Of a stretch of DNA of 39,234 nt, positions 23,087 to 31,028 are shown in pieces. A program made the position numbers and the translations under genes. How positions within the stretch are numbered: the first letter of the stretch is position 1; each line of letters starts with the position of its first letter. The notes below the pieces were generated by a model, which saw only the letters and a list, made by a program, of their open reading frames with translations, ran no database searches and was not told the DNA's origin. Source of the stretch: Chara braunii (lineage: Eukaryota; Streptophyta; Charophyceae; Charales; Characeae); contig BFEA01000275.1 in NCBI GenBank assembly GCA_003427395.1, positions 1,146,419 through 1,185,652 of the forward strand. Direction: 5' to 3'.

Positions 23087-23857
23087 CAATAAGGGAGGAT
23101 AACTTTCACCTCGACAGATCCGCATCTTAAAAAGGATGCATCCGGGCGCTCAAAGGGGAGAGAGGGAGAGAAAGAGGGAGAGGGAGAGAAAAGAGGGAGA
23201 GAGGGAGAGAAAAGAGGGAGAGAGAGAGAAAAGAGGGAGAGAAAAGAGGGAGAGAAAAGAGGGAGAGAAAAGAGGGAGAGGGAGAGAAAAGAGGGAGAGA
23301 AAAGAGGAGAGGGAGAGAAAAGAGGGAGAGAAAAGAGGGAGAGAAAAAAGGGAGAGAAGGAGAAAAGAGGGAGGGGGAGAGAAAAGAGGGAGAGAAAAGA
23401 GGGAGAGAAAAGAGGGAGAGAAAAGAGGGAGAGAAAAGAGGGAGAGAGGGAGAGAAAAGAGGGAGAGGGAGAGAAAAGAGGGAGAGAGGGAGGGAGGGAG
23501 GAAGACAACAAAGAGGAGGAGGAGAAACTAATGAAACTCACCTACTGAAGAAGACGCGATGGCAGATCCACATCCGAAGGTCTTAAAGCAGGAGTCGACT
23601 ATCTTTCCGCTTTCATCTACTTTGATCTGCAGCTTCATAACGTCGCCACAAGCTGGGGCGCCAACCAGGCCCGTTCCGACATCAGGATCGTTCTTATCGA
23701 AAGACCCCACGTTCCTTGGATGATTATAGTGATCAACGACATTCTTATGATACCCGCGCGAGGTTAGGCCTACTGCCAGCGCGCGATCGGCGTGCCGTGA
23801 CGAGCCGCCGCTCGCGGCGACGGCCGCCGCACATTTCGTTGCCACGTGTCGAAGCAT
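17094..23857 (-). CDS. ISU1: Mitochondrial iron-sulfur cluster scaffold protein IscU/ISU (3 exons)
   Basis: Product: the scaffold on which [2Fe-2S] clusters are built in the mitochondrial matrix, working with the cysteine desulfurase, frataxin and an Hsp70/J-protein pair. Exons are 23857-23542, 19012-18958 and 17238-17094; joined they give 171 residues, the normal family length. Residues 1 to about 36 are an Arg/Ala/Ser-rich, acid-free-looking mitochondrial presequence. The scaffold follows, with ligand cysteines C70 (GAPACGDV, with D72), C96 (FGCGSAIASS) and C139 (KLHCSML, with H138), and the Hsp70-recognition motif LPPVK just before C139. All three junctions have GT..AG ends and keep phase (1, then 2). 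I chose the start at MLRH; an in-frame ATG 66 codons upstream (24055) would add an unusual N-terminal extension. The symbol is by homology to plant ISU; paralogue identity is unknown. Confidence 0.93.
17364..17460. mobile_element. Diverged relative of the CTACCGTCTTC MITE family
   Basis: Left end TACCGCCCGGTCATTATAGC and right end ACCGGACGTTCTATTCAGGT resemble the internal and right-end words of the elements at 18250-18509 (CCAGTCATTATCGCTGC; CCGGGCATTCTATTCGGG). The TIRs themselves are poorly kept. Confidence 0.35.
17656..17881 (+). repeat. 113-bp tandem duplication in intron 2
   Basis: Two adjacent, nearly identical units starting ACCAGACATATATCTGGCAG at 17656 and 17769. The unit includes the small palindrome CCAGACATATATCTGG. 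Confidence 0.92.
18151..18249. repeat. 99-bp fold-back element in intron 2
   Basis: The left arm GCCCTTATAATTGCAGAATC pairs with the right arm GATTCTGCAACTATAAGGGC, and CCTCCTAAGAGGAGG forms the tip. The right arm runs straight into a CTACCGTCTTC element. Confidence 0.7.
18196..18495 (+). repeat. 150-bp tandem duplication carrying MITE copies 2 and 3
   Basis: AGGAGGACTCGATCTC occurs at 18196 and 18346. Each unit contains GATTTTGCAGATTCTGCAA and then a MITE start (TACCGTCTTCACC at 18251 and 18401). In the first unit the element loses its right end (about 18343). In the second it is complete to 18509, so the duplication happened after insertion. Confidence 0.8.
18400..18509. mobile_element. 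110-bp MITE-like element (CTACCGTCTTC family), copy 3
   Basis: Left end CTACCGTCTTCACCTGAATA and right end ATTCGGGATGAAGACGGTA form an inverted repeat of about 24 bp. Its size and ends match the element at 14070-14180. Confidence 0.65.
18802..18855 (+). repeat. (CAA)n microsatellite
   Basis: About 18 CAA units, about 100 nt downstream of the exon 2 donor in transcript direction. Confidence 0.95.
18958..19012 (-). CDS. ISU1: IscU coding exon 2 (55 nt)
   Basis: A short exon too small to appear as an open frame of its own. It reads ATEWIKGKQVDEVVQIKN, the segment that in plant ISU proteins joins AIASSSV to the IAKHLSLPP part. The acceptor is TTTTTGACAG just upstream and the donor is AG|GTGTGT. 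Phase 1 enters and phase 2 leaves, matching both neighbours exactly. Confidence 0.92.
19634..19990. repeat. 32-bp minisatellite in intron 1
   Basis: About ten imperfect units on the pattern CAGAGCGCAACATAGACAAA then GTACGGAAAGCC, period 32 (for example 19745 to 19777). Some units are shortened. Overlapping minus-strand frames stay open through the array, giving spurious 127- and 165-codon frames. Confidence 0.92.
20345..20715 (+). repeat. Diverged tandem duplication, ~170-245 bp offset
   Basis: CTTCTGATTGCCCGACACC (about 20354) recurs as CTTCTGGTTGCCTGACACC (about 20528), and GACCGCAAACCGGCCTCC (about 20430) recurs as GGCCGCAAACCCGTCCTC (about 20679). The changing offset shows later insertions. 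Confidence 0.55.
20868..21056 (+). repeat. (CT)n/(GT)n microsatellites with short direct repeats
   Basis: (CT)n about 20868-20906, (GT)n about 20907-20933, and a second (CT)n at about 21036-21055. AACGAATCAATCAATCGA and CAGCAGGAGCTGCA also recur here. Confidence 0.9.
21394..21670 (+). repeat. 113-bp direct repeat around a 40-N assembly gap
   Basis: The unit starting CCCGACTCTCAGCCAATCAC at 21394 recurs at 21558 with only a few differences. N fills 21515-21554. The two flanks of the gap may be one locus assembled twice, or a real tandem repeat that could not be bridged. Confidence 0.9.
21772..21970. mobile_element. 199-bp fold-back element with ~79-bp inverted arms
   Basis: The left arm (AGGGGTAACTACGCGGGAGT, later GGGCCAAGATACAGTTTGCA) is mirrored by the right arm, which ends ACTCCCGCGTAGTTTCCCCT. 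The arms cover most of the element and leave a loop of about 40 nt. This is typical of a MITE or foldback element and would form a long RNA hairpin when intron 1 is transcribed. I could not find a clean target-site duplication. Confidence 0.8.
21971..23021. other. Intron 1 interior, no further feature
   Basis: Contains a G-rich patch at about 22140-22180 and short A runs. No coding or RNA signature is recognised. Confidence 0.5.
23022..23083 (+). repeat. (GA)n microsatellite
   Basis: GA dinucleotide run with one AAAG interruption. Confidence 0.95.
23151..23522 (+). repeat. Polypurine minisatellite next to the intron 1 donor
   Basis: GGGAGAGAAAAGA units repeat for about 370 bp with almost no pyrimidine on the plus strand. 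The array ends about 14 nt from the IscU exon 1 donor, so in the pre-mRNA it is a CU-rich tract immediately downstream of the 5' splice site. Confidence 0.93.
23542..23857 (-). CDS. ISU1: IscU coding exon 1
   Basis: Encodes residues 1-105 plus the first base of codon 106: presequence, the YHKNVVDHYNHPRNVGSF start of the scaffold, C70/D72 and C96. It ends ...GTAG before the donor GTGAGT (23541-23536). The codon is completed by CG from exon 2 to give Ala. Confidence 0.93.
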
Positions 23858-24360
23858 CGCGCCCGATGTCGGGATCGGGTCTACACACTCAGGCCAACAA
23901 GCAAACGCGCGAGACGGCGATGGCGGCGAGAGAACGAACGATGCGACAGAGAAGCTTCGCGAAGCTACTTGAGATTCTCGCTCACTTGCGTCCTTTCGCA
24001 GACAAAGCAGGGAGAAGATCTCTCGCTCGCAGCCTCGCACGAGTCGCACGACCAACCGCTGGCGACAAACCCCGCGCTACGACAAAAAGCTTGACCTCCG
24101 CAATTCGCAAACGGCGCCAAAAAAAACGGATTGCCTCACCGTGCCAATACCAATTCCAATTCCTCCACCAAGCGATGAAAAAAGCGCGACGAGGAGAGAT
24201 ATTAACCGCCAACGATGAAATAACAGGCGCGAGGAAGCAAAAAAAAAGAATCAAGGAAACGCGCGCGCAACACGTGATCAATCAACCGAAACCGCGCGCT
24301 CAACGCCCCGCCGATATCACAGCCCGAGTTCTGCAAGCCCCGCGTGCTGCCGTGTCAAAC
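23730..24360 (-). promoter_or_regulatory. CpG-rich segment over IscU exon 1 and its upstream DNA
   Basis: CG and CGCG words are dense here compared with the flanks (for example CGCGCGATCGGCG and GAAACGCGCGCGCAA). It covers the start codon and about 500 bp upstream, the expected place for the promoter and 5' UTR. I could not identify a TATA box or a transcription start. Confidence 0.45.
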
Positions 24361-24422
24361 ATCAGCCCAGTAACTTGTTGCTTGTTGAGCTTTATAGTTA
24401 TTGGGCCTAGCTGCACTGAGTC

Positions 24423-24447
24423 TTTTTTTTTTTTTTTTTTTTTTTTT
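24423..24447. repeat. T25 homopolymer
   Basis: Poly-T lying between the IscU upstream region and the next inverted-repeat element. Confidence 0.95.
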
Positions 24448-24479
24448 CTGAGTCTTGAAATGCACAAAAGACAAAATTC

Positions 24480-24715
24480 ATGGCCGTGTATCTTTCCATA
24501 TTCTAGCGGAAGATTCACTCTCGTTTTGCACATTTCGAGAGTAGTGCAGCGAGGCCCATTATGTGTTAAGGGCTCTCGCAAATCTCGCAAGAGAGTTGTC
24601 CCCGCCCACTGCTTGATCGGCGCACCATGGGCCTCGCTCCACTACTCTCGAAATTCTCGAAATGTGGAAAACGAGAGTGAATCTTCCGCTAGAACATGGA
24701 GAGATACGCCCCCAT
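24480..24715. mobile_element. 236-bp MITE-like element with ~80-bp TIRs
   Basis: The left end (ATGGCCGTGTATCTTTCCAT, then TTCTAGCGGAAGATTCACTC) is mirrored by a right end that finishes GATACGCCCCCAT. Both arms include GTGAATCTTCCGCTAGAA or its complement. It has no coding capacity. It lies about 620 bp upstream of the IscU start codon, and a one-armed relative lies at 28421-28505. Confidence 0.8.
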
Positions 24716-25110
24716 GATCTTTTTGTCTATTGTGGATGTCCAGAGTAGTGCGGGGAGGGCCCATACGTTTTTAATTTTTATATTTTGGGGGGTCGTCGGT
24801 CGGAGCAACGAATCCTGGGTGGAGGAATTATCTTATTTTATTCCTCGGCCAGACCCGCAGTGCGATGTTTGTGCGGGTTAGCATATGAATGAATCTCGGC
24901 ACTTTTACAGGCAGGTTCTTCTCATGGCACCAGTGGGACCCGCTTAGCCGGATTGTGTGTTTCTGGCCGTCGATCCTTGTGGTAATAAACAGTCTGAAAT
25001 GAGGAGACAGGTGGCACACGTGTCTGTGGGGGCATTCAGCGTCATGGGATGGTTCTTTCTTCTTTTCTTTTTTTTTCAGGGATGGCTCTTTCTTCATTTT
25101 GCGGGTCCAC

Positions 25111-25148
<38 letters not shown>

Positions 25149-25767
25149 CCCAAGCCATTGAGCTGGTTCGCAGAACACCGGGGCACAGATGTGTCTGAAA
25201 GGGGCGCTGAATGTGTCCACATTTAGACGCATCTGTGGCAAGCCTCGTTTCAGCCTTTCCGCCCCGCGCCCTTTCCTTTTTGAAATTCGCAGCTCAAGGA
25301 CCGCGGCCTGGGCCAACCCAGTGCGCGTGAGCGGTCCCACGAGCAGCTACCGGTCCAAAAGAAACTGCCACTAGCTGCCACTAGCCCCTAAAGTGACCTG
25401 CCTGCACGTGCCTGCATTTTTGGAGCCTTCCAACGACCAACCAGCCGGAATGAACGACCAGTATAACGACAATGACGAAAAATGTCGCAACCCTGACGGG
25501 CTGCGAACTGGGCTAATTTTTTGGTATTTCCAGAGCAGGCTATTTACCTGCTTATCCCATTTATTAGTAGCATAGCAATTGTGAGCTGTTCTCTAGAGCT
25601 GCCTTGCCTGCAGGACTCAGCGCCAGGCCCCCCTGATGCGACCCACCCCTCATCTCCTGGCTTCTGCTTCTACCGGTAGGAAGTCTTGACGCTTGTCGAG
25701 CGCCTGAATGGCCCCCGTCATAAGATGGATGGATGTTCCCCCTATACCCTACTGTAGGGCATACTGC
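24716..25767. other. Non-coding stretch
   Basis: Contains (GA)n at 25114-25142. Otherwise I see no gene, RNA or recognisable element. Confidence 0.4.
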
Positions 25768-25896
25768 GGGCATACTCACACCAGGACGTTTCCCACTTCT
25801 CTGCGGAACTAATTGCGGTCAGGTGCATCCAGGCCGGGTCAGAAAAGCCGTCAGGTGCATCCAGGGCAGGAAACTCCAAGTGTGAGTATGCCCTGA
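25768..25896. mobile_element. ~130-bp MITE-like element (GGGCATACTCACAC family), copy 1
   Basis: Left end GGGCATACTCACACCAGG and right end AAGTGTGAGTATGCCCTG form TIRs shared with the element at 27322-27741. A second partial end, AGGGCATACTGC, lies just to its left. Inside, CAGGTGCATCCAGG is repeated. CAGGG-type ends recall hAT-superfamily elements, but no 8-bp target duplication was found. Confidence 0.65.
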
Positions 25897-26305
25897 GACT
25901 TGGGACTTGCATAATAGATGTGCGGTAGATGTGCGGTAGATGTGCGGGTGCAATGACTGCCAGCTTTTCCCACAATTGGGTGATTCTACCAGGGGGTCCT
26001 AATGGTTGCCGGTTGTGCTCGTATTACGCCCTGGTAACCCCTGGTAAACGATGAAGGGTTGGTTGCATTGAGTCCCTGCAAACTGATGGTTTAAACCAAC
26101 AAACAGTGCACCCTGAGCAAACCTGTCCAACATCATTTCCCACTGCTTCCTGGACGTGTGAGCCATTTCAGGTCCGGCCCACTGGGGACCACCACATTGT
26201 TTGGCGTGACCCATGGCCCCCTTGCAAACTGGTGCAATCCACGGTACAGTCATGGTGTGGTGGTGGTTGCGGCCTGCCGAGCCTATAGATCTTGGCGAAG
26301 CCAAC
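25897..26305. other. Non-coding stretch
   Basis: A small run of GATGTGCGGTA repeats at about 25917-25946; nothing else is supported. Confidence 0.4.
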
Positions 26306-26388
26306 TTTTTTTTTTTTTTTTTCTTTGAGAATGCTCCAGTCTATTTGTGGGGAGCAGCACGTGCTGGGAACAGGGCCCAGCGTCCCAT
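26306..26388 (-). repeat. Hairpin-bearing short dispersed repeat, copy F (short)
   Basis: On the minus strand: GGGACGCTGGGCCC with a hairpin (26363-26381, GCTGGG/CCCAGC), GTGCTGCTCCCCACAAATAG, GGAGC, and an A-tail (T-rich on plus, 26306-26322). As in copy D, the sixth stem pair is G-C. Confidence 0.7.
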
Positions 26389-26422
26389 TCGAAAACGTAT
26401 TGAGAAACATATGCAGAACAAT

Positions 26423-26459
26423 TTGAGATACCGGGACCATTACCTGGCTTCGGCTAGGA
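26423..26459 (+). repeat. Dispersed 37-bp repeat, copy 2
   Basis: Matches 1710-1746 with four transitions and lies 34 nt beyond hairpin repeat copy F. Confidence 0.6.
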
Positions 26460-27321
26460 ATGGTAGCTATGCACATAAAACTGAGAAAATTCCGCAACCT
26501 ACTCATGCAGAAAAGCTGTAAGAAAAAAAAACAAGCCTTTAATTCATAGGAGCTTTCAAACCTCAAACAGCCTAACTTGCCTATTGAACCAGAACCAGTT
26601 ACTGGCTGTTCAAGACGGAGAGGTGGTATTTGAGTGGAGACTTACTTTTTGTCCTTAAAAAAAAAAAAAAAAAAATGTTCACTCTTTGTTGCTGTTGTTT
26701 GCTTGTGCGTGCCCACACGCCCGACCGCACCTGTTCCGGGCCTATTCCACAAGTTCATTCTTGCTACTCCCGAGAAAAGTAGGCCCTTCGAGCTGCTGGC
26801 GGCTAGCACCAGTTTCCCAATGATAGTGGGACTGGGGCCTTCTCCCAAAAGTTTACAGGTTTAGCTGGGGAAATTCTTACCTCATGAAAGCATCACTCTT
26901 TGGAACTGCACTTTTTTACTAAACTTCAACGCACGAGTGCAGACGTCAATGTTGTCGTTGTGAATCTAACACCACGGGCCAAAGATGGCATTTTTTTCTT
27001 GTTTCAGCGATGGTGAGGTGCTGTTGGCACTATGTTCTGTACTCATCAAGCATGAACCTGGGCAATTCAGACAATGAGATGCATGCTCAGTTAGCACAAA
27101 AATAGCATGCAGTGAAGCGTGGGCCTTAAACGTGGCGCCAGCACCAAAACGGTCTTCAAGAAGTCAGAAGATGCCACTCATGTGGCTGGCTGCAGACCAG
27201 CAAGCAAATAGTGAGGGGCAGGTCCCACTGGTGCTATGCTTGTGCTAGGAACGCGTGAATCTGGTCGTTGTCATTCCTTCCTAGCATGAGCAAAGCACCA
27301 GTGGGGCCTCAGTCTGACTCT
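26460..27321. other. Non-coding stretch
   Basis: Poly-A at about 26657-26675; no gene or RNA is supported. Confidence 0.4.
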
Positions 27322-27741
27322 CAGGGCATATTCACACGGCGACCCCAAATCCGCAAAATATGCAGATTTGGGAAGGGCCGATCTGAGGTTTTGGGCATGG
27401 TTCACGTCACACTGCTGTACCTTTTCAGATGGGACAAGGTCGCGGCCGTCTGGAGAAATGGGGATTTGGTACTTGGCTGGTCACACGGCGCCATTCACCA
27501 ATTGTGCAAGAACTTTTGTGAGCGAATGTTTGCCAATTTTTGAAGAAAATGCAAAAAAAAAAAAGGGAATTTGCGGTCACCTCCAGAGGTGACCGCAAAA
27601 TCCCTTGCCCCGCAGCTTCCCAGGCCGCTGACAAATGGGCACTGGAATAGTACATTTGCGAATTTGGTAGATCCGTGTGACCGGTCTTTTCCCCTTTTTT
27701 GGGGGATTTTGGGATTATAGGTCCCCGTGTGAGTATGCCCT
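27322..27741. mobile_element. ~420-bp MITE-like element (GGGCATACTCACAC family), copy 2
   Basis: Left end CAGGGCATATTCACACGG and right end CCGTGTGAGTATGCCCT are inverted copies shared with the shorter element at 25768. The interior holds a 44-bp palindrome (27563-27606; arms of 21 nt with one mismatch; core GCGGTCACCTCCAGAGGTGA). CACACGG and GTGTGACC words recur inside. No transposase is encoded, so the element would be non-autonomous. Confidence 0.7.
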
Positions 27742-28420
27742 CAGTAGGTCAATTATTTGTGTAGGTAACCTGCACTGAGAGATCACCACAGTAGATTACA
27801 GATCACAATCATGAATATGAGTGCTCATGCATGGAGAAGTTTCTGCATTCTTGCTTAGAAAACATGCACCTGATTGTAAAAACGGCTGGGTTCGCAACTT
27901 TCCGACCATAGAAATAGCACCACTGCCCCCTGGCCTCTTATTACTGACCAGACCAAGTTCCTTGTACCCACCCCCAAACCCCAATTTGCAATTTTTCAAG
28001 TTCTTCTCAATATGGTGAAGGTATCTCAGCACCTGCCTGGTTGTGCAATGGTACAATCACTTGCATGTCCATAAACAGACCAAGAGGTCAAGTCCTGTTG
28101 GCTTTCCTGTTTGTTAGGGCAACAACACAACAGGTAGGAGCTCCACCTTTGTGAAGCAAAATAAAGGGCAAAGGAACCCACACCGCATGGATGCAGCTTC
28201 TTGCACTGAATTGCTCTTTCCAAAAGAGCCATGGAGTTTGCACAGGGCTGCACTATCCTCGTTTCGACATTTCCACAGGGTGATATTTCTCCCATGCCTT
28301 TACGCTTTACCCCGTTTCCTCTTCTGCCTGTACATACGGGTTGCTTTGATGCCTTATCACCCCCAAATACCTCTGAGCAAACCATAGTGAACATTTCCAA
28401 ATGTGCCGAAGACAAGAGCT
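27742..28420. other. Non-coding stretch
   Basis: A minus-strand open frame at 28026-28415 (129 codons, Cys/Ser-rich) shows no motif. No gene is called. Confidence 0.35.
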
Positions 28421-28505
28421 ATGGCAGGTGTATCTTTCCACGTTCTAGCGGAAGATACATACTCGCATTCGGGCATTTGGTGAGTGGTGCAGGGACGCCC
28501 ATTGG
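28421..28505 (+). mobile_element. One-armed relative of the 24480-24715 element
   Basis: ATGGCAGGTGTATCTTTCCA and GTTCTAGCGGAAGATAC match the left arm at 24480 in order, through to GACGCCCATTGG. I found no matching right arm, so this is a truncated or half element. Confidence 0.6.
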
Positions 28506-28915
28506 CCCAGCTCGCACCACGTTTGATTATCAGAGGGTCAACATTGGCTTGCTGTTTTATTTACCGGTGGTTGGGAGGAACGAAACGACAAGAGAAGGTC
28601 CATATGTGTTGTGTTACTCTTGCAGGCAAGTGGGATATGGTTTCTCCTAAGGAAACATGGGAGTTCCAACTACGGTAGTGTGATCCTCTTGGAGGATGCT
28701 CTTATCATTTTCAGTAAACTCTCCCCTCTACTGATGTTCTTGACATGACAAAAAAAGAGAAAACTAGGACAAGGTCATGGTTTGAGTCTCTAAATGCATT
28801 TCAAACTGCCGTTTCGCAGTCCAGTCCGGTCCGAAGTTTACAATCCAGTCAAAACTCCGCTTTGCAGAAAAGTCGCAGCGCGGAGTTTGCAACTGCAATT
28901 CAGTAAGGCACTTGG
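28506..28915. other. Non-coding stretch
   Basis: Nothing recognisable apart from short CAGTCC/GAAGT inverted words at about 28808-28890. Confidence 0.4.
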
Positions 28916-28930
28916 CTTTTTTTTGTTCTG

Positions 28931-28978
28931 GGTGTGGCCAAGGCATCTCGTCATGTGGCTAGGCCTCGGCCAAGATTT

Positions 28979-29073
<95 letters not shown>

Positions 29074-29074
29074 N

Positions 29075-29133
<59 letters not shown>

Positions 29134-29190
29134 GGCCATTTTTTTTTTTTTTTTCCAGGCGTGGCCATGGCATCTCGTCGCGTGGCTGGT
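28931..29190 (+). repeat. Direct repeats flanking (CAA)n and a long poly-A
   Basis: GTGGCCAAGGCATCTCGTCA (about 28934) recurs as GTGGCCATGGCATCTCGTCG (about 29161), each followed by GTGGCT(A/G)G. Between them lie (CAA)n at 28979-29037 and poly-A at 29038-29132 with an N at 29074. This resembles two retroposed copies in tandem, the first with a CAA/A tail. Confidence 0.75.
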
Positions 29191-29195
29191 TGTCG

Positions 29196-31028
29196 GTATA
29201 CGACTTCACTTCACGAGTTTGTGTAAGAGCAACTGAAGCCTAAACACAGCAAGGTCATAAATCATACACAACGCATTCAGGACTCAGTAAGCACGGACCA
29301 GACAAGGGACCGACCATTTGAGTGACACTAATAGAGGCAAGAGTTAAGAGATGAAGATGACACAAGATAAACCCATAGTCATGGTAAATCCCGAGAGCGA
29401 CGTTATCGTAAGATAAAACATGAAAGAGCAGTACCGGACTCAACATCCGGTTGGCGCATGACCCGGCCGGTTTCAACTGGTCGCCAATACCAGTCCTCAT
29501 CAGAGGTCTTTGTCGGTAGGAAACTAGACTACTGCTTCCTATTTATCTTGTATGAAGGACTGGTCTATGGAACTTCTAGCTATCTAAATGAAAAAAAAAT
29601 CATGGGCCCTAACTACAAAATCATGAGTACAAGACTCCCAAGTAAGTTTGAAACCAGCATATCGTGCCCCTATTACACCGATCGGCCACATCTTCCAAAA
29701 AACACGGCCCGGGACTACTTCACAGATCCAAAGACCCGCCGGGATGGAGGTCCGACAGGATGGAGACAAAGGGTAGACGAGGGAGGAGATAGAGATGGAG
29801 CTGGAAGGGACAGCGCAGCTCCGACGCAGACTCAACACGCACGTACTCCAAGATCTGCAAAAGTGAAGAATGACGAAAAACAGACAAGTGCTGGGGTATA
29901 CCCCCAGCGGACTGACTGACTGGACTGGCCTGGTACCGACAGTGGTACCGGGCAGGACTAGAACAACACACGGCCTGTGGGATCAGGCCACGGCATGGTC
30001 CCACAGGCCGAACTGGGCAAATAGCCAAATAGGCCCTAGCTGTAGGCCAGGGTAGATGAAGGCCCGTTGCACGATCCTCAGACCTGTAATGGATCGCAAG
30101 AGCCATAAACACGCTATCCGCAAAAGCAGCGGAACTCTGCAATAAAGAAAGTTGAGAAATCTAGGATGCGGAGCAAGCTCCATGCGGAGTCCATGCGATG
30201 CATCCTAAGCTACATAATGTCAAAAGAAAAGCAAATGTCTGGTATACATATCCTAGCTAACAACAGAAAATGAAATGTAGTATGATACAATCCTAAAGTC
30301 CTGGAGGCAGTGGCCTCAGTGCTGGAAGGAAAAGAGCAATATGTCAGAAGATAATGTCATGTCGCTGAACCACTAAGAGTGGGATGGTCTCCGAGGGGTG
30401 AATGCAGCCTAAGAATCGAAACTCCTAAGGGCAGTCACACATGAAGGTGGGATAGGTCATCAGGCTCGGGAGAGTGGTAGCGAAACAAAACCAATGACCC
30501 TAACAGATAGACCATAAAGGCGGGTAATGATCGACAAAAGGGTGACACCATGCAGGGTCGACCATGAAAAGGGGGAAGCCTGGAATAGGGTGGAGATATG
30601 CCTAACTTAAGGCATGCAAGGGCCGGTACTAGGGTGATGGGGGCAGTGGGTGAGGGAAACATGCACACAACTCACTGACTGCAGGAGGGAGCTGGATTTG
30701 GGAGCAAGGAAGCCAAGATAACGCTACGGTCCCAATGCCTATGCGATACCAAGGGAGAGCCCAACTCAAAGAGACCCAGCTAAGTGAGAACCATCATGCG
30801 ACAAATGCAAGGGAATGTACAGGGTAGGTTGGTGGCGTGAAGTAGTCACGTCCAAAGTAGCTGAAGCCGATAAGGTAGCTGAAGTCGTCGAAGTGGTCGA
30901 TGACGTCGATGAAGTAGCAGTCGAGTCGATGTCGAAGCAGAGTCGCAAAACGCTGACATCCTGAAGAAGAGTTGATGATGGAGTACCTGATGGTGTGAGT
31001 CAGTGGGGAAAGATAGAGGATAAGAGTG
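29196..31028 (-). other. 3' non-coding side of the Ty3/gypsy element and beyond
   Basis: About 1.8 kb past the chromodomain stop with no coding signal. It should contain the 3' UTR, polypurine tract and 3' LTR, but I could not delimit them. I found no obvious purine tract and no segment that recurs on the right side (37579-39234). A hairpin-like GGCCTGTGGGATCAGGCCAC with an inverted CCCACAGGCC lies at about 29970-30010. Open frames here lack motifs. Confidence 0.45.

Larger units (their letters stand above)
19013..23541 (-). other. IscU intron 1 (4529 nt)
   Basis: Donor GTGAGT at 23541, acceptor TTTTTGACAG at 19013. It holds a 32-bp minisatellite, an old tandem duplication, microsatellites, an assembly gap with flanking duplication, a long fold-back element and a 370-bp polypurine array. 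I see no nested gene in it. Confidence 0.88.

Noticed and set aside
22981-23541. 186-codon minus-strand and 131-codon plus-strand frames
   Set aside because: They are translations of the GGGAGAGAAAAGA array, not genes.
23716-24717. 333-codon plus-strand open frame
   Set aside because: It runs antisense to IscU exon 1, through the CpG-rich segment and into a MITE and a poly-T run. The composition explains the lack of stops, and no motif is present.
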